A stretch of DNA of 43,229 bases from Streptomyces sp. NRRL S-337 (GTDB taxonomy: Bacteria; Actinomycetota; Actinomycetes; Streptomycetales; Streptomycetaceae): assembly GCF_000720175.1 (NCBI RefSeq), contig NZ_JOIX01000060.1, forward strand, positions 1 through 43,229, in the 5' to 3' direction. Made by a program: the position numbers and the translations under genes. Below, piece by piece: positions 33,738-41,602 of the stretch; position 1 is the stretch's first letter, and every line of letters starts with the position of its first letter. The notes under the pieces are model-generated. The model was given only the letters and a program-made list of their open reading frames with translations. It was not told where the DNA came from and made no database searches.

Positions 33738-34352
33738 GTGTTCACGGAAACCCCTGTCGATGCGGCGGCCGCCCGGCCCGTTGCCACCGCCGCCCCCACC
33801 GTCGCGCCGGCCTCCACGCCGGGTGGCGCGCCGATCCCGCATGCTGTGGGGGTGAGTGACGACGAGTTCCGCGCCGCCCTGTCCCGGCTCGCCGCCGGCG
33901 TCGTACTGATCACCGCCCACGACCCGGACGCCGGGCCGCGCGGCGAGGACGCCGGCATGACCGCCACCGCCTTCCTTTCCGTGTCGCTCGACCCGCCACT
34001 CGTGATGGTGAGCGTTCGCAACGGCTCCCGGATGGACGACCTGCTGGCGGAGCAGCCACTGTGGGCCGTTTCCGTCCTCTCAGGGCACCAACGGCAGATC
34101 GCCGGACGATTCGCCATGAAGGGCCGCATCAGCGACCGGCTTCTCTTCGAGGACATCGCATACGTACGGGGCGAAGCGTCCGGCGCCCCGCTCATCGGCG
34201 GTGCGCTGGCGACCCTGGAGTGCCGCACCGAGCAGCGCGTCACGGCCGGCGACCACACCCTCGTCATCGGACGGGTGCTGGCCACCGGAATCCCGAACGA
34301 GGACGACGGACCGCTGACGTACTTCCGGGGACGGTACCGGCAGTTGGGGTGA
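33738..34352 (+). CDS. Flavin reductase-like FMN-binding protein
   Basis: The 204-aa protein has a disordered N-terminal 40 residues and then the split-barrel flavin reductase domain: DDEFRAALSRLAAGVVLITA, AGMTATAFLSVSLDPPLVMV, SRMDDLLAEQPLWAVSVLSG and DGPLTYFRGRYRQL. Such proteins supply reduced flavin to monooxygenases or act as stand-alone reductases; no partner gene is adjacent. GTG 33738 is the annotated start; GTG 33852 (VSDDEF) would give the bare domain. No Shine-Dalgarno is present at 33738, and TAGCGT 8 nt upstream suggests leaderless expression. Confidence 0.82.
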   Translation: MFTETPVDAAAARPVATAAPTVAPASTPGGAPIPHAVGVSDDEFRAALSRLAAGVVLITAHDPDAGPRGEDAGMTATAFLSVSLDPPLVMVSVRNGSRMDDLLAEQPLWAVSVLSGHQRQIAGRFAMKGRISDRLLFEDIAYVRGEASGAPLIGGALATLECRTEQRVTAGDHTLVIGRVLATGIPNEDDGPLTYFRGRYRQLG

Positions 34353-34366
34353 GGGGCCGGGAGAGC

Positions 34367-34429
34367 GGTCCGGTGGGCTGCGGCACCAGCAGAGTGTGGT
34401 CCGGTGGGCTGCGGCGCCAGGAGGGTGGG
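34367..34429. repeat. 31-bp direct repeat in the flavin reductase/arfB junction
   Basis: Two copies about 31 bp apart (from 34367 and 34398) share GGTCCGGTGGGCTGCGGC and continue similarly. They lie between converging stop codons (34352 and 34475). Confidence 0.75.
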
Positions 34430-34474
34430 GTGGCGAGCTACGGGGCAGTTGCGGCAGGCGGCCGGCCCCGCCGC

Positions 34475-34903
34475 TCAGGTCCAGTCGCGGCCCGAGCGGC
34501 CGCGCTTGGTGTCACCGCGCTGCTTCTTCTCGCGCAGCCGGCGTTCGTTGATGCCCCGTGGGATCCGCGACTTCCGGCGCGGCTTGGGCGGCGGTGCGCT
34601 GGCCTCGGCGAGCAGCGCGGCCATCCGGACGGCCGCGGTCTCGCGGTTGCGCCACTGGGAGCGGTGGTCGGAGGCGCGTACCGACAGCACGCCGTCGACC
34701 AGCCGGCCGGCCAGCCGCTCCAGCGCACGCTCCTTCCACACCGGCGGCAGCGCCTGCGTGCCGCCGAGGTCGAAGCGCAGCTCGACCTGGCTGTCGCTGG
34801 TGTTGACGTGCTGGCCGCCCGGACCCGAGGACCGCGAGAAACGCCAGACGAGCTCGGCCTCGGGAAGGACGACCGAACCGCGGATGACATGGGGCCCGGA
34901 CAT
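34475..34903 (-). CDS. arfB: Alternative ribosome-rescue factor ArfB (YaeJ)
   Basis: ArfB hydrolyses peptidyl-tRNA on ribosomes stalled without a stop codon. The 142-aa protein has the catalytic GGQ at 29-31 in SRSSGPGGQHVNTSDSQVEL, the release-factor fold with ASDHRSQWRNRETAAVRM, and a basic C-terminal tail (from about 108; PRRKSRIPRGINERRLREKK) that would enter the empty mRNA channel. ATG 34903 fits the family start; the GGGG just before it is too close to be a good ribosome site. It converges on the flavin reductase gene. Confidence 0.93.
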   Translation of the reverse strand: MSGPHVIRGSVVLPEAELVWRFSRSSGPGGQHVNTSDSQVELRFDLGGTQALPPVWKERALERLAGRLVDGVLSVRASDHRSQWRNRETAAVRMAALLAEASAPPPKPRRKSRIPRGINERRLREKKQRGDTKRGRSGRDWT

Positions 34904-35197
34904 GCCCCTATGATCCCGCGGATCCGACCCCACCGTCACCCGCTTTTCGCACCACTTGACCTGGCCGCACATCAGATTCCGCCCACGAGCGGCCAAGCGG
35001 CGCGGTGCACCGCACGGACACCGGCCTGCCGCACGGACACCGGCAAGCCCCCTGGAGACCGGCATCAGGATTGGGCAAAGAAAGTAAAGAGACCTGGAAC
35101 CTCACGGTCCCCCGACGACGTTCTGGTGGGTGACGGTAGCTTCGTGCCAGCACGGAGCCCGACGATTCGACGCGTTGACTAGGAAAGGGACATCCCC
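34904..35197. other. arfB/terD intergenic region
   Basis: The 294-bp gap includes a short direct repeat (CGCACGGACACCGG at about 35011 and 35030) and the terD promoter region. GGAAC (35096-35100) and CGTT (35119-35122), 18 nt apart, vaguely resemble an ECF-sigma promoter, but the spacing is off for SigR. No gene is supported. Confidence 0.4.
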
Positions 35198-35773
35198 ATG
35201 GCTGTAAGCCTGTCCAAGGGCGGCAACGTCTCGCTCACCAAGGAGGCACCGGGCCTGACCGCCGTCACGGTGGGCCTCGGCTGGGACGTCCGCACCACCA
35301 CCGGCACGGACTTCGACCTCGACGCCAGCGCGATCGCGGTGAACGCGACCGGCAAGGTCTACTCCGACCAGCACTTCGTCTTCTTCAACAACAAGAGCAC
35401 GCCGGACCAGTCGATCGTCCACACCGGTGACAACGTCACCGGCCAGGGCGAGGGCGACGACGAGCAGATCAACGTCAACCTGGCGGCACTGCCGGCCGAC
35501 ATCGACAAGATCGTCTTCCCGGTGTCCATCTACGACGCCGACAACCGCAGCCAGAACTTCGGCCAGGTGCGGAACGCCTACATCCGCATCGTCAACCAGG
35601 CCGGTGGCGCGGAGATCGCGCGCTACGACCTGAGCGAGGACGCGGCCACCGAGACCGCCATGGTCTTCGGCGAGCTGTACCGCAACGGCGCGGAGTGGAA
35701 GTTCCGCGCGGTGGGCCAGGGTTACGCGTCGGGCCTGGTCGGCATCGCGAAGGACTTCGGCGTCAACGTCTGA
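35198..35773 (+). CDS. terD: TerD family calcium-binding stress protein
   Basis: The 191-aa protein is a single TerD domain: [40 protein letters not shown] (calcium-binding acidic residues), [39 protein letters not shown] and the family-typical end [10 protein letters not shown]. TerD proteins bind calcium and are linked to tellurite resistance and to spore and differentiation phenotypes in Streptomyces. GGAAAGGGA lies 6-7 nt before ATG 35198. Its stop codon lies inside the first unit of a long repeat array. Confidence 0.95.
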   Translation: MAVSLSKGGNVSLTKEAPGLTAVTVGLGWDVRTTTGTDFDLDASAIAVNATGKVYSDQHFVFFNNKSTPDQSIVHTGDNVTGQGEGDDEQINVNLAALPADIDKIVFPVSIYDADNRSQNFGQVRNAYIRIVNQAGGAEIARYDLSEDAATETAMVFGELYRNGAEWKFRAVGQGYASGLVGIAKDFGVNV

Positions 35774-36045
35774 GTCGTCGACATCTGGGGCCTCGACGTC
35801 TGGGGCCTTGGCGTTTGGGGCCTTGGCGTTTGGGGCCTTGGCGTTTGGGGCCTTGGCGTTTGGGGCCTCGACAACGTCTGAGTCCTCAACGACGTCTGGG
35901 TCCTCAACGGCGTCTGAGTCGTCAACGACGTCTGAGTCCTCGGCGTCCGCGCGGGCTGCGCCTGAACAGTCTGCGTCGGCCCGGTCTGCGTCCACGCAGC
36001 CTGCGTCCGCGCGGTCTGCATCTGAGTGGTCCGCATCTGAGTGAC
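35768..36045. repeat. 15/18-bp tandem repeat array starting at the terD stop codon
   Basis: Seven 15-bp units (35768-35872), four 18-bp units (35876-35947) and six diverged 15-bp units (35956-36045). The core 15-mer GTTTGGGGCCTTGGC occurs three times exactly. The first unit is the terD end itself: GTCTGAGTCGTC spans the stop (35768-35779) and recurs exactly at 35912-35923, in the same frame. Confidence 0.95.
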
Positions 36046-36132
36046 CCGCGCCCGAGGCGCGGACGCACCGGCGCGCAGTCCCGGGCTTGCTTCAGGGCCG
36101 GTCCCCTTCGGGGGGCCGGCCCTGCGCGCGTT
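35774..36132. other. Convergent terD/XRE junction
   Basis: The 359-bp gap is filled by the repeat array and by a terminator hairpin at 36093-36124. No gene is supported. Confidence 0.7.
36093..36124. terminator. Bidirectional terminator between terD and XRE genes
   Basis: CAGGGCCGGTCCCC (36093-36106) pairs with GGGGGCCGGCCCTG (36111-36124), a 14-bp stem with one G-T pair and the stable tetraloop TTCG. Confidence 0.85.
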
Positions 36133-36420
36133 TCAGGCGGCCGCGCCGTTCCCCTCCCCCTCCCCCTCCGCCGGTTCGGGTGGCGAGGCCAGCACCGCCA
36201 CCTCGTCCAGCGACAGTCCGAGCGTGCCGGCCAGCGCCGCGACCGTGAAGAACGCCGGGGTGGGCGCCCGGCCGGTCTCGATCTTCCGCAGCGTCTCGGC
36301 GGACAGTCCCGCCGCCGCCGCGACCTCGACCATGCTCCGCCCGCCACGCGCCACCCGCAGCAGCGCGCCGAGCCGTTCACCGCGTTCCCGCTCCCAAGGA
36401 GTCAGTGGAGTTCGCACCAT
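36133..36420 (-). CDS. XRE-family helix-turn-helix regulator
   Basis: The 95-aa protein is a single XRE/Cro HTH domain: RGERLGALLRVARGGRSMVE, VAAAAGLSAETLRKIETGRA, then PTPAFFTVAALAGTLGLSLD and an acidic tail. ATG 36420 has no ribosome site, but TAGTAT 7 nt upstream on the coding strand is a good -10, which suggests leaderless expression. It is divergent from a methionine aminopeptidase gene. Three evenly spaced TACCG-type boxes lie between them, so it likely represses both. The pairing of a small XRE protein with a second MetAP gene is one I have seen in other Streptomyces. Confidence 0.85.
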   Translation of the reverse strand: MVRTPLTPWERERGERLGALLRVARGGRSMVEVAAAAGLSAETLRKIETGRAPTPAFFTVAALAGTLGLSLDEVAVLASPPEPAEGEGEGNGAAA

Positions 36421-36434
36421 GCCCGTGATACTAA

Positions 36435-36467
36435 TACCGGTAAACAATTACCGGTAAAGAAATACCG
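36435..36467. promoter_or_regulatory. Three tandem operator boxes, XRE/MetAP intergenic
   Basis: The palindrome TACCGGTA occurs at 36435-36442 and 36449-36456, each followed by AA, and a half copy TACCG lies at 36463-36467. The period is 14 bp. The boxes overlap the likely -35 regions of both divergent genes. Confidence 0.8.
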
Positions 36468-36501
36468 CTCCTACGCTCCCCCTGCCCTGCGGAGGTCATC
36501 C

Positions 36502-37269
36502 ATGGTGGAAATCAAGACGGAACCCGCGGTGGACGCCATGCGGCTGACCGGCCGGGTCGTCGCCGACGCGCTGGCCGCGGCGCGCGCGGCCGCCGCGCCG
36601 GGCGTGCGGCTGCTGGACCTCGACGAGGTCGCCCGGGGGGTGCTCCGCGAGGCCGGCGCCACCTCGCCCTTCCTCGGCTACCGCCCGTCGTTCGCGCCCA
36701 CCCCGTTCCCGGCCGTCATCTGCGTGTCCGTCAACGACGCGATCGTGCACGGCATCCCGGACGGTTACCGGCTGCGCGACGGCGACCTGGTGAGCGTCGA
36801 CTGCGGCGCGGTGGTGGACGGCTGGGCCGGCGACGCCGCCATCAGCTTCACGGTCGGCACCCCGCGCCCCGAGGACGAACGGCTCATGGACGCCACCCAA
36901 CGGGCGCTGGCAGCCGGCATCGCGGCCGCCGTACCGGGTGCCCGGATCGGCGACGTCTCCCATGCGATCGGCAGCATCGGACGCGCCGCCGGCTACGGCA
37001 TCTCCCGCGACTTCGGCGGCCACGGCATCGGCCGGCAGATGCACGAGGACCCGCCGGTCCCGAACGACGGCCGGCCGGGCCGCGGCTTCGTGCTGCGCCC
37101 TGGCCTGGTGATCGCCATCGAGCCGATGTTCCTCGCCGGCGGCACGGACGCCTACGTCACGGACGATGACGGCTGGACCCTGCGCACCGCCGACGGCAGC
37201 CGGGCCGCCCACTTCGAGCACACGATCGCGGTGACGGAGGACGGGCCCCGGGTGCTGACGATGCCGTAA
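36502..37269 (+). CDS. map: Type I methionine aminopeptidase
   Basis: The enzyme removes N-terminal methionine from new proteins. The 255-aa M24 protein has all five metal ligands: Asp100 (VSVDCGAVVDGW), Asp111 (AGDAAISF), His174 (DFGGHGIG), Glu207 (IAIEPMF) and Glu239 (HFEHTIAV), plus the substrate His83 (DAIVHGIPDG). GGAGG lies 6 nt before ATG 36502. Linkage to an XRE regulator with operators on its promoter suggests this is a conditionally expressed second MetAP, for example one made when the main enzyme is inhibited; that is inference. Confidence 0.92.
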   Translation: MVEIKTEPAVDAMRLTGRVVADALAAARAAAAPGVRLLDLDEVARGVLREAGATSPFLGYRPSFAPTPFPAVICVSVNDAIVHGIPDGYRLRDGDLVSVDCGAVVDGWAGDAAISFTVGTPRPEDERLMDATQRALAAGIAAAVPGARIGDVSHAIGSIGRAAGYGISRDFGGHGIGRQMHEDPPVPNDGRPGRGFVLRPGLVIAIEPMFLAGGTDAYVTDDDGWTLRTADGSRAAHFEHTIAVTEDGPRVLTMP

Positions 37270-37511
37270 CCGGCGCGAGGGTGCGGGGGGGCGGGTGCTG
37301 GGGCGGTCACGGCCGGGCCTCGGGGGCTGGTGCTGGCGCGGTCACAGCGGGCCTTGGGGGCTGGTGCTGGTGGTGGCGCTGTTGTAGCCGACCGCGGGGG
37401 CCGGCGCTGGCGTAGCCGGGCCGGGGATGCTGCGGCCCGTCCGCCGCTCGGGCTCGTCCCGCCCCTACGCCCATCCTTACGCCGCTCCGCCCCTCTGGCC
37501 CGTTGGGCTGG
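37270..37511. repeat. Degenerate ~34-bp repeats between map and hbpS
   Basis: About four degenerate copies of GGGGCTGGTGCTGGCGCGGT with a CACAGCGGGCCTTG-like end fill about 37290-37425 of this 242-bp convergent junction. No gene is supported. Confidence 0.65.
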
Positions 37512-38315
37512 CTACCCGTCGAGGGCGTGCGCCCCGGCCTGGGCGAACTGCTCGTCGAGGGTTCCGCTCGGCGCCCCCGCCACCCCGATCCCGGCGATCG
37601 GCGCGTCCCCGTCCCGGACCGGCGCACCGCCCGCCAGGAAGAGGGTGCCGGGGATGTCCTTGAGTGTCGGCGCCTGGTCGAGGCGCTTGACCAGTTCGGA
37701 GGTGGGGGCGTTCCAGGAGACCGCCGTGAACGCCTTCCGGGTCGCCGACTCGTACGCCTGCGGCCCGGCGCCGTCGCCCCGCAGCGCGACCAGCGTGCTG
37801 CCGTTGCGGTCCACAACGGTCACCGAGACCCGCTGCCCGGCCTTCTCGGCCGCCTTCAACGCGGCCTGGGCGGCCTTGGTGGCGGCGTCGAGGGTGAGGT
37901 GGGTGGTGGTACGCGTGAGGCCCTTGCCGACGTTCGCGGGCGAGGACGCGGCGGAGGCCGTGGACGCGGCGGCGGAGTGCGTGGACGAGGGCGCGGCGGT
38001 CGCGGAGGCGGCGGCGGAGTGCGTGGACGAGGGCGCGGCGGTCGCGGAGGCGCCACCGAGGACACCCGCGCCCACCAGGACGGTCGCGACGACGCCGGCC
38101 GCAGCGACGGCACCGACCGCGGAGACCTTACGAGAGATCCTGCGGGAGATCTTGCGGGAGGCCTTGCGCGGGACCTCGTGAGAGACCTCGGAGGAGGCGT
38201 TGTGGGAGACCTCGGGGGATGCCCTGTGGGAGGCCTCGTGGGACACCTTGTAGGTGGCCTCGTGGGAGACCTTGCGGGAGGCCTTGTGGGAGCGGAACGG
38301 AGTTCTCGGATTCAT
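37512..38315 (-). CDS. hbpS: HbpS-like extracellular heme-binding sensor protein (GlcG/DUF336)
   Basis: The 267-aa precursor ends in a GlcG/HbpS domain (about 139-262): HLTLDAATKAAQAALKAAEK, VSVTVVDRNGSTLVALRGDG, AYESATRKAFTAVSWN and PIAGIGVAGAPSG. HbpS binds heme outside the cell and modulates the sensor kinase SenS in response to iron and redox stress; senS-senR lie divergently here. A twin-arginine-like signal (SRRISRK, Arg58-Arg59, then a hydrophobic stretch to about 92) would export it. Oddities: residues 9-65 are 14 tetrapeptide repeats (S-H/R-K/E-A/V, coded by 12-bp units), and ATAAPSSTHSAAAS occurs twice (about 91-118) as a 42-bp direct repeat. No internal Met allows a shorter form except GTG codons. 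Confidence 0.85.
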   Translation of the reverse strand: MNPRTPFRSHKASRKVSHEATYKVSHEASHRASPEVSHNASSEVSHEVPRKASRKISRRISRKVSAVGAVAAAGVVATVLVGAGVLGGASATAAPSSTHSAAASATAAPSSTHSAAASTASAASSPANVGKGLTRTTTHLTLDAATKAAQAALKAAEKAGQRVSVTVVDRNGSTLVALRGDGAGPQAYESATRKAFTAVSWNAPTSELVKRLDQAPTLKDIPGTLFLAGGAPVRDGDAPIAGIGVAGAPSGTLDEQFAQAGAHALDG

Positions 38316-38515
38316 GCCCTCATCGTCGGAGGAAGACCGGCCCGCCCGGATCGGCGGTCCGGCCGGGATCGCCGTGCATGATGGGGGATACCGGTGTCGA
38401 CCGATCGGTTGATGCGGGCGCCGCTCCGCCCGGGTTACGACTACCCGGTTACGACTACGAGGTCGGCGCCCGGCCAGGGCCCGTCTGACGGACGTCGGCC
38501 TACGAGGAGACCACG

Positions 38516-40276
38516 GTGCACATCACTCAGCAGCCGCCGGACAGGGGCGCGAACGGGGACAGGGAAACGGGCAGGGCCGTGGACCGGGACCGGGACCGGG
38601 ACCCGGGCGGAGACGCGAACACGGACGCGGTCACCGTCCCCGAGCCGGACGCGGTCACCGTCCCCGAGCCGGACGCGGTCACCATCCCCGAGCCGGGGTC
38701 GGCCGCCGTCCCGGGCGCGGGCTCGACCGCCGCCCCGGGGCCGGGCTCGACCGCCGCCCCGGGGCCGGGCTCGACCGCGGTCCTGACGGGAAGGACCCCG
38801 GCCCCGGACCGCGACCCCGACGCCCGCTGGTTCGGCCCGGTGCTGCACCTGACGTTCTTCCTGCTGCTCGCCGCCTCGCTCACCCGCTTCCTGCTCCGGC
38901 ACCCGGGAGAGCCCCGCACCCCGTGGATCATCGCCCTGGCCCTGCTCCACGTCCTCGGCCCCACCCTCGGCCGCCATCCCCGTACGCCCCGTACACCCCA
39001 CACACCTCGCACAACCCGTACGCTCCATATGCTCTACAGGCCCCACAGGCCCCACACGCGAGACGCCGGGCAGGCAGACACCCGCCGGCTGCTCTGGCTG
39101 GCTGCGGTCGTGACGGTCTGGGTCGTCGTGGTCCTGCTCGCGCCGAGCTTCGCCTGGTGTGCCGTGCCGCTCTTCTACACCGGCCTGCGGACGCTGTCGG
39201 CCGGCGCCGCATCGGTGCTGGTCGGCCTCCTCACCGCGTTCGTCGTGGCCGCCCAACTCCGGCTGTCCACCGATTTCGACCCCATCCTGGTGCTGGCCCC
39301 GCCGGCCGTCGCCGCGCTCGCCACCGCCGTCTTCGTCCACATGGAGCGGCAGGCGGCCCGCCAGCGCGCGCTGATCGACGATCTGCTGCGGACCCGCCGC
39401 GAACTGGCCGCCACCGAGCGGCGCGAGGGCACGCTCGCCGAGCGGCAGCGCCTCTCGATGGAGATCCACGACACCCTCGCCCAGGGCCTGTCCAGCCAGC
39501 AGATGCTGCTGCAGGCCGCCGACCGGACCTGGGACGGCGACCCGGCGACCGCCCGCGGTCATCTGCGTACGGCCACCGAGATCACCGCCCGCAACCTCGC
39601 CGAGGCCCGCCGCTTCGTCCACGACCTCGCCCCGGCCGACCTGGCCGGCGGCACCCCCCTCCCGGAGGCCCTCCGCCGGCTGGCCACCCGTACGACGGGT
39701 CCCACGACCGATCACTCGACGGGGCCCACGACGCGTCCTCCCACGTCCGGTCCCCCGACGGGCCGCCCGACCGGTCACGCGTCCGTTCACGCGTCCGTTC
39801 ACGCGACGGTTCCCACGACCGATCACTCGACGGGACCGACGAGCGGCCCCACGACAAGTCCCACGACAGGTCCCACAACGGGCTCCACGACCGGCGCCGC
39901 CACGGGCGGGCCGGGCGGCGGCGGGCCCGACGGGCGGCTGAGCGTGCGCTTCCACCAGGACGGCACCCCCGTACCGCTCCCGGACCGGGTCCAGTCCGCG
40001 CTGCTACGCATCGCCCAGGGCGCCCTCGCGAACGTCCGTGAGCACGCCGCCGCGCGCACCGTAACCCTCACCCTCAGCTACCTGGACGACCAGGTCGTCC
40101 TCGACATCGCCGACGACGGCCGGGGCTTCACCACCGCCGCCGCGCACGGGCGCGGCCACGGCCTGCCCGCCATGCACGCCCGGATGCGGCAACTCGGCGG
40201 GACGCTCACCATTGAATCCGCACCGGGCGAGGGCACCGTCCTGTCCGCCGCCGTCCCCCTGGAGCGCACGCCATGA
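38516..40276 (+). CDS. senS: SenS-like sensor histidine kinase (NarL/HPK7 class)
   Basis: The 586-aa membrane kinase has about six membrane segments (about 105-128, 136-152, 190-210, 212-226, 229-248, 256-276), a HisKA_3 domain with the phospho-accepting His318 in LSMEIHDTLAQGLSSQQM, and an HATPase domain (about 475-586; RIAQGALANVREHA, DDGRGF). It is the probable partner of the adjacent HbpS and SenR. GTG 38516 has GAGGAG 6 nt upstream. Three low-complexity regions are unusual: 8-residue repeats before TM1 (DAVTVPEP, GSTAAPGP), an Arg/Pro/His loop (about 153-182), and a Thr/Gly/Pro/Ser stretch (about 392-472) between HisKA and HATPase coded by 12/15-bp repeats. Its stop overlaps the senR start (ATGA). 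Confidence 0.88.
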   Translation: MHITQQPPDRGANGDRETGRAVDRDRDRDPGGDANTDAVTVPEPDAVTVPEPDAVTIPEPGSAAVPGAGSTAAPGPGSTAAPGPGSTAVLTGRTPAPDRDPDARWFGPVLHLTFFLLLAASLTRFLLRHPGEPRTPWIIALALLHVLGPTLGRHPRTPRTPHTPRTTRTLHMLYRPHRPHTRDAGQADTRRLLWLAAVVTVWVVVVLLAPSFAWCAVPLFYTGLRTLSAGAASVLVGLLTAFVVAAQLRLSTDFDPILVLAPPAVAALATAVFVHMERQAARQRALIDDLLRTRRELAATERREGTLAERQRLSMEIHDTLAQGLSSQQMLLQAADRTWDGDPATARGHLRTATEITARNLAEARRFVHDLAPADLAGGTPLPEALRRLATRTTGPTTDHSTGPTTRPPTSGPPTGRPTGHASVHASVHATVPTTDHSTGPTSGPTTSPTTGPTTGSTTGAATGGPGGGGPDGRLSVRFHQDGTPVPLPDRVQSALLRIAQGALANVREHAAARTVTLTLSYLDDQVVLDIADDGRGFTTAAAHGRGHGLPAMHARMRQLGGTLTIESAPGEGTVLSAAVPLERTP

Positions 40277-41169
40277 CCTCCTCCGCGACCTCCTCCACAG
40301 GCGAAGCGCCGCACACCCCCGTACGCGTCCTGCTCTGCGACGACCACGCGGTCGTCCGCGCCGGGCTGCTCGCCCTGCTCAGCAGCGCCCCCGGCATCGA
40401 GGTCATCGCCGAGGCCGGCGACGGCGAGGAGGCCGTGGCGCTGGCCGCCGCGCTCCGCCCCGACGTCGTCCTGATGGACCTCCAACTCGGCTCGGGCATC
40501 GACGGCATCGAAGCCACCCGCCGCATCACTGCCCACGCCAGGGAGCACGCCAAGGGCGGCAACACCGTAGGGGTATCGGGCGCCCGGGAAACCCCAGGAA
40601 CCGACAACCCCGCGGGTGCTACGTCAGCCGCACACACTCCGCCGGCCGCCCGCCCCACCAAAACCGCACCCGCCGGTACCGGCCCCGCCCGCTCGACCAG
40701 CCCCGCCGGTACCAGCCCCACCAGCCCGACCGGCCCCGCCCGCTCGACGAGCTCGGCCCACCCGACCGTCCCGATACCCCACGTCCTCGTCCTGACCACC
40801 TACGACACCGACGCCGATATCACCCGCGCCATCGACGCCGGTGCCACCGGCTATCTCCTCAAGGCCGAGCGACCGGAGGAACTGTTCGCCGCCATCCGGG
40901 CCGCGGCCACGGGACGCAGCACCCTCTCCGGGCCGGTCGCCCACCGGGTACTGGCCCAGATGCGCAGCCCGCGCCCCACCCTCACCGACCGCGAGCTCGA
41001 CATCCTCGGCCAGCTCGCCCGCGGACTGAGCAACCGGGAGATCGCCCGCGCCCTGTTCATCAGCGAGGCCACGGTCAAGACCCACCTCGGCCGCATCTAC
41101 GACAAACTCTCCGTGGACACCCGGGCCGGCGCGGTCTCCGTAGCCAAGGAACAACGCCTGCTGCCCTGA
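40273..41169 (+). CDS. senR: SenR-like NarL/LuxR response regulator with an insertion in the receiver domain
   Basis: The 298-aa protein has a receiver domain with Asp23-Asp24, phosphorylated Asp69 (VVLMDLQL), Thr176 and Lys197 (GYLLKAE), and a C-terminal LuxR HTH (about 235-295; LTDRELDILGQLARGLSNRE, FISEATVKTHLGRIY). All catalytic residues are present. Between the third helix (EATRRIT, to residue 86) and strand 4 (HVLVLTTYD, from 170) lies a low-complexity Ala/Thr/Pro/Ser stretch of about 80 residues where relatives have about 6. The reading frame is uninterrupted. It overlaps senS by four bases (ATGA), so translation is coupled. In S. reticuli SenR controls the catalase-peroxidase operon and hbpS; that role is inferred here. 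Confidence 0.88.
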   Translation: MTSSATSSTGEAPHTPVRVLLCDDHAVVRAGLLALLSSAPGIEVIAEAGDGEEAVALAAALRPDVVLMDLQLGSGIDGIEATRRITAHAREHAKGGNTVGVSGARETPGTDNPAGATSAAHTPPAARPTKTAPAGTGPARSTSPAGTSPTSPTGPARSTSSAHPTVPIPHVLVLTTYDTDADITRAIDAGATGYLLKAERPEELFAAIRAAATGRSTLSGPVAHRVLAQMRSPRPTLTDRELDILGQLARGLSNREIARALFISEATVKTHLGRIYDKLSVDTRAGAVSVAKEQRLLP

Positions 41170-41602
41170 CGGCGCCGCCCCCACCCCCCGTTCCCACAAG
41201 GCAAGCCAGAGCCCCACCCCACAGATGACCTCCGCGCCCAGACGGACCCGAGGTCATCGCCCGACGTCGCGGACGGACGTCAGGGACGGACGTCACGGAC
41301 GGAAGTCACAGACGCCATGCCCCCCCGTTACCGCCCAGTCATGGCCCGACGTCATCGCCGGATCCCATGGCCCGATGCCGCTGCCACTCGCGCCCTCCGG
41401 CCCTGCCAGTCGCGCCCTCCGCGTCTACCGCTCGCATCTTCCGGGCCGCGAGCGGTCCCGGTCGGTGCGGGTCCCGGTCAGCGCCGGCCCCAGTCAGTCC
41501 GGTCCCGGTCAGTGCCGGCCCCGGTCAGTGCCGGTCGGTGCCGGGTCCCGGTCAGTGCCGGTGCGAACGTCCGTCCGCCGACCGGCGTGACACCATCAAG
41601 GC
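41170..41602. repeat. Repeat-filled intergenic region upstream of the 41603 gene
   Basis: This 433-bp gap contains three 13-bp units (CGGACGTCAGGGA type, 41274-41312) and an array of about seven 15-16-bp units with consensus GGTCCCGGTCAGTGCC (41454-41563). The array is on the promoter side of the next gene, unlike the post-stop arrays elsewhere. No gene is supported. Confidence 0.8.

Noticed and set aside
35096..35122. SigR/ECF-type promoter for terD
   Set aside because: GGAAC and GTT are present but the spacing is one base too long for the SigR pattern, and such short motifs occur by chance; kept only as a remark.
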